This document shows positions 63,890 to 64,000 of a DNA stretch of 64,000 nt, piece by piece; the stretch's first letter is position 1, and every line of letters begins with the position of its first letter. The DNA lies in NCBI RefSeq assembly GCF_001428005.1, contig NZ_LMSB01000013.1:42286-106285 (forward strand). The letters are read 5' to 3'. The position numbers and the translations under genes were made by a program. The notes under the pieces were generated by a model. It was given only the letters and a program-made list of their open reading frames with translations, was not told the origin of the DNA and did no database searches. This DNA comes from Arthrobacter sp. Soil736. Its GTDB lineage: Bacteria > Actinomycetota > Actinomycetes > Actinomycetales > Micrococcaceae.

Positions 63890-64000
63890 CCCTCAACGTC
63901 TCCCGGACAAACCCGGGTTCCCCGAACTCCGCACCATTCACCGCGGACGGGGACGATGATCCCCGCCGCTATGAGCACCTCAGTACCATCCGCCTCGAAG
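63886..64000 (+). CDS. Cgl0159-like (beta/alpha)8 aldolase-type protein, N-terminal part (runs off the right edge)
   Basis: About 38 residues are visible, from GTG 63886: a short Asn/Pro/Ser-rich start and then DDDPRRYEHLSTIRLE, which is the conserved N-terminus of the Cgl0159 family found directly after iolC in actinobacterial inositol operons. The family has a deoxyribose-phosphate-aldolase-like barrel and is thought to split the phosphorylated IolC product. Coupled to iolC by the GTGA overlap. Confidence 0.8.
   Translation, partial: MTLNVSRTNPGSPNSAPFTADGDDDPRRYEHLSTIRLE

Overview
The window is chromosomal DNA of a high-GC Gram-positive bacterium, almost certainly a member of the Micrococcaceae close to Arthrobacter/Pseudarthrobacter. 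Pointers are strongly GC-biased third codon positions, frequent GTG and TTG starts, many leaderless genes, actinobacterial families (DUF3263, DUF3027, DUF6457, DUF6314, LytR_C, WXG100, bacterial XPB), a second-type GroEL with a GGM tail, an IdeR repressor and c-di-AMP riboswitches in front of cell-wall hydrolases. No phage, plasmid, IS element or CRISPR array is visible; the region reads as ordinary core/shell chromosome with local duplications and decay.

Layout. 1-6.1 kb: end of glyA, a frameshifted sdaA, TspO, a NUC-type nuclease, a FemX-like peptidoglycan enzyme and a ThrE-type Thr/Ser exporter. 6.1-16.8 kb: an iron-regulated siderophore reductase, a 2021-residue Ig/fibronectin repeat protein, ung, DUF3263, a LytR_C protein, a cold-shock protein and a type 1 substrate-binding lipoprotein. 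16.9-24.5 kb: CIRCE-controlled groL, RNase HI fused to a DUF4440-like domain, a WXG100 protein, a TrcRS/MprAB-like two-component system and the XPB helicase. 24.5-35.1 kb: XPB partner protein, a second cold-shock protein, DUF3027, a broken MFS exporter, serC, ideR, then two c-di-AMP riboswitches controlling an M23 endopeptidase and a pair of NlpC/P60-like enzymes. 35-39 kb: HNH nuclease and a molybdenum-cofactor group (mobA, DUF6457, moeA, fdhD). 39-45 kb: GH38 alpha-mannosidase and a polar amino acid ABC importer. 45-48 kb: a tandemly duplicated HTH-regulator/membrane-protein module. 48-64 kb: ABC-F protein behind a leader hairpin, an ABC exporter, NUDIX, DUF6314, tRNA-Arg, membrane proteins, an inositol-phosphatase-like protein, PcrA/UvrD, sucCD, an ArsR-SRPBCC pair, a tautomerase and the start of an inositol catabolic operon (iolC and the next gene).

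Genes that act together: glyA/sdaA/thrE-like/serC all handle serine; IdeR and the iron box at the siderophore reductase form a regulator-target pair; the cell-wall hydrolases are tied to c-di-AMP; mobA-moeA-fdhD serve molybdoenzymes; a shared 14-bp motif links the tautomerase promoter to iolC.

Points that deserve most attention are (1) the twin HTH/membrane modules, in which both HTH genes need the same +1 frame change to reach a C-terminal domain that is clearly conserved in the shifted frame, (2) sdaA broken by an exact 11-bp tandem duplication, (3) an MFS gene carrying both a frameshift and loss of one membrane helix, (4) a terminator-like leader hairpin in front of the ABC-F gene, and (5) a set of leaderless promoters, one of which is overlapped by the iron box.
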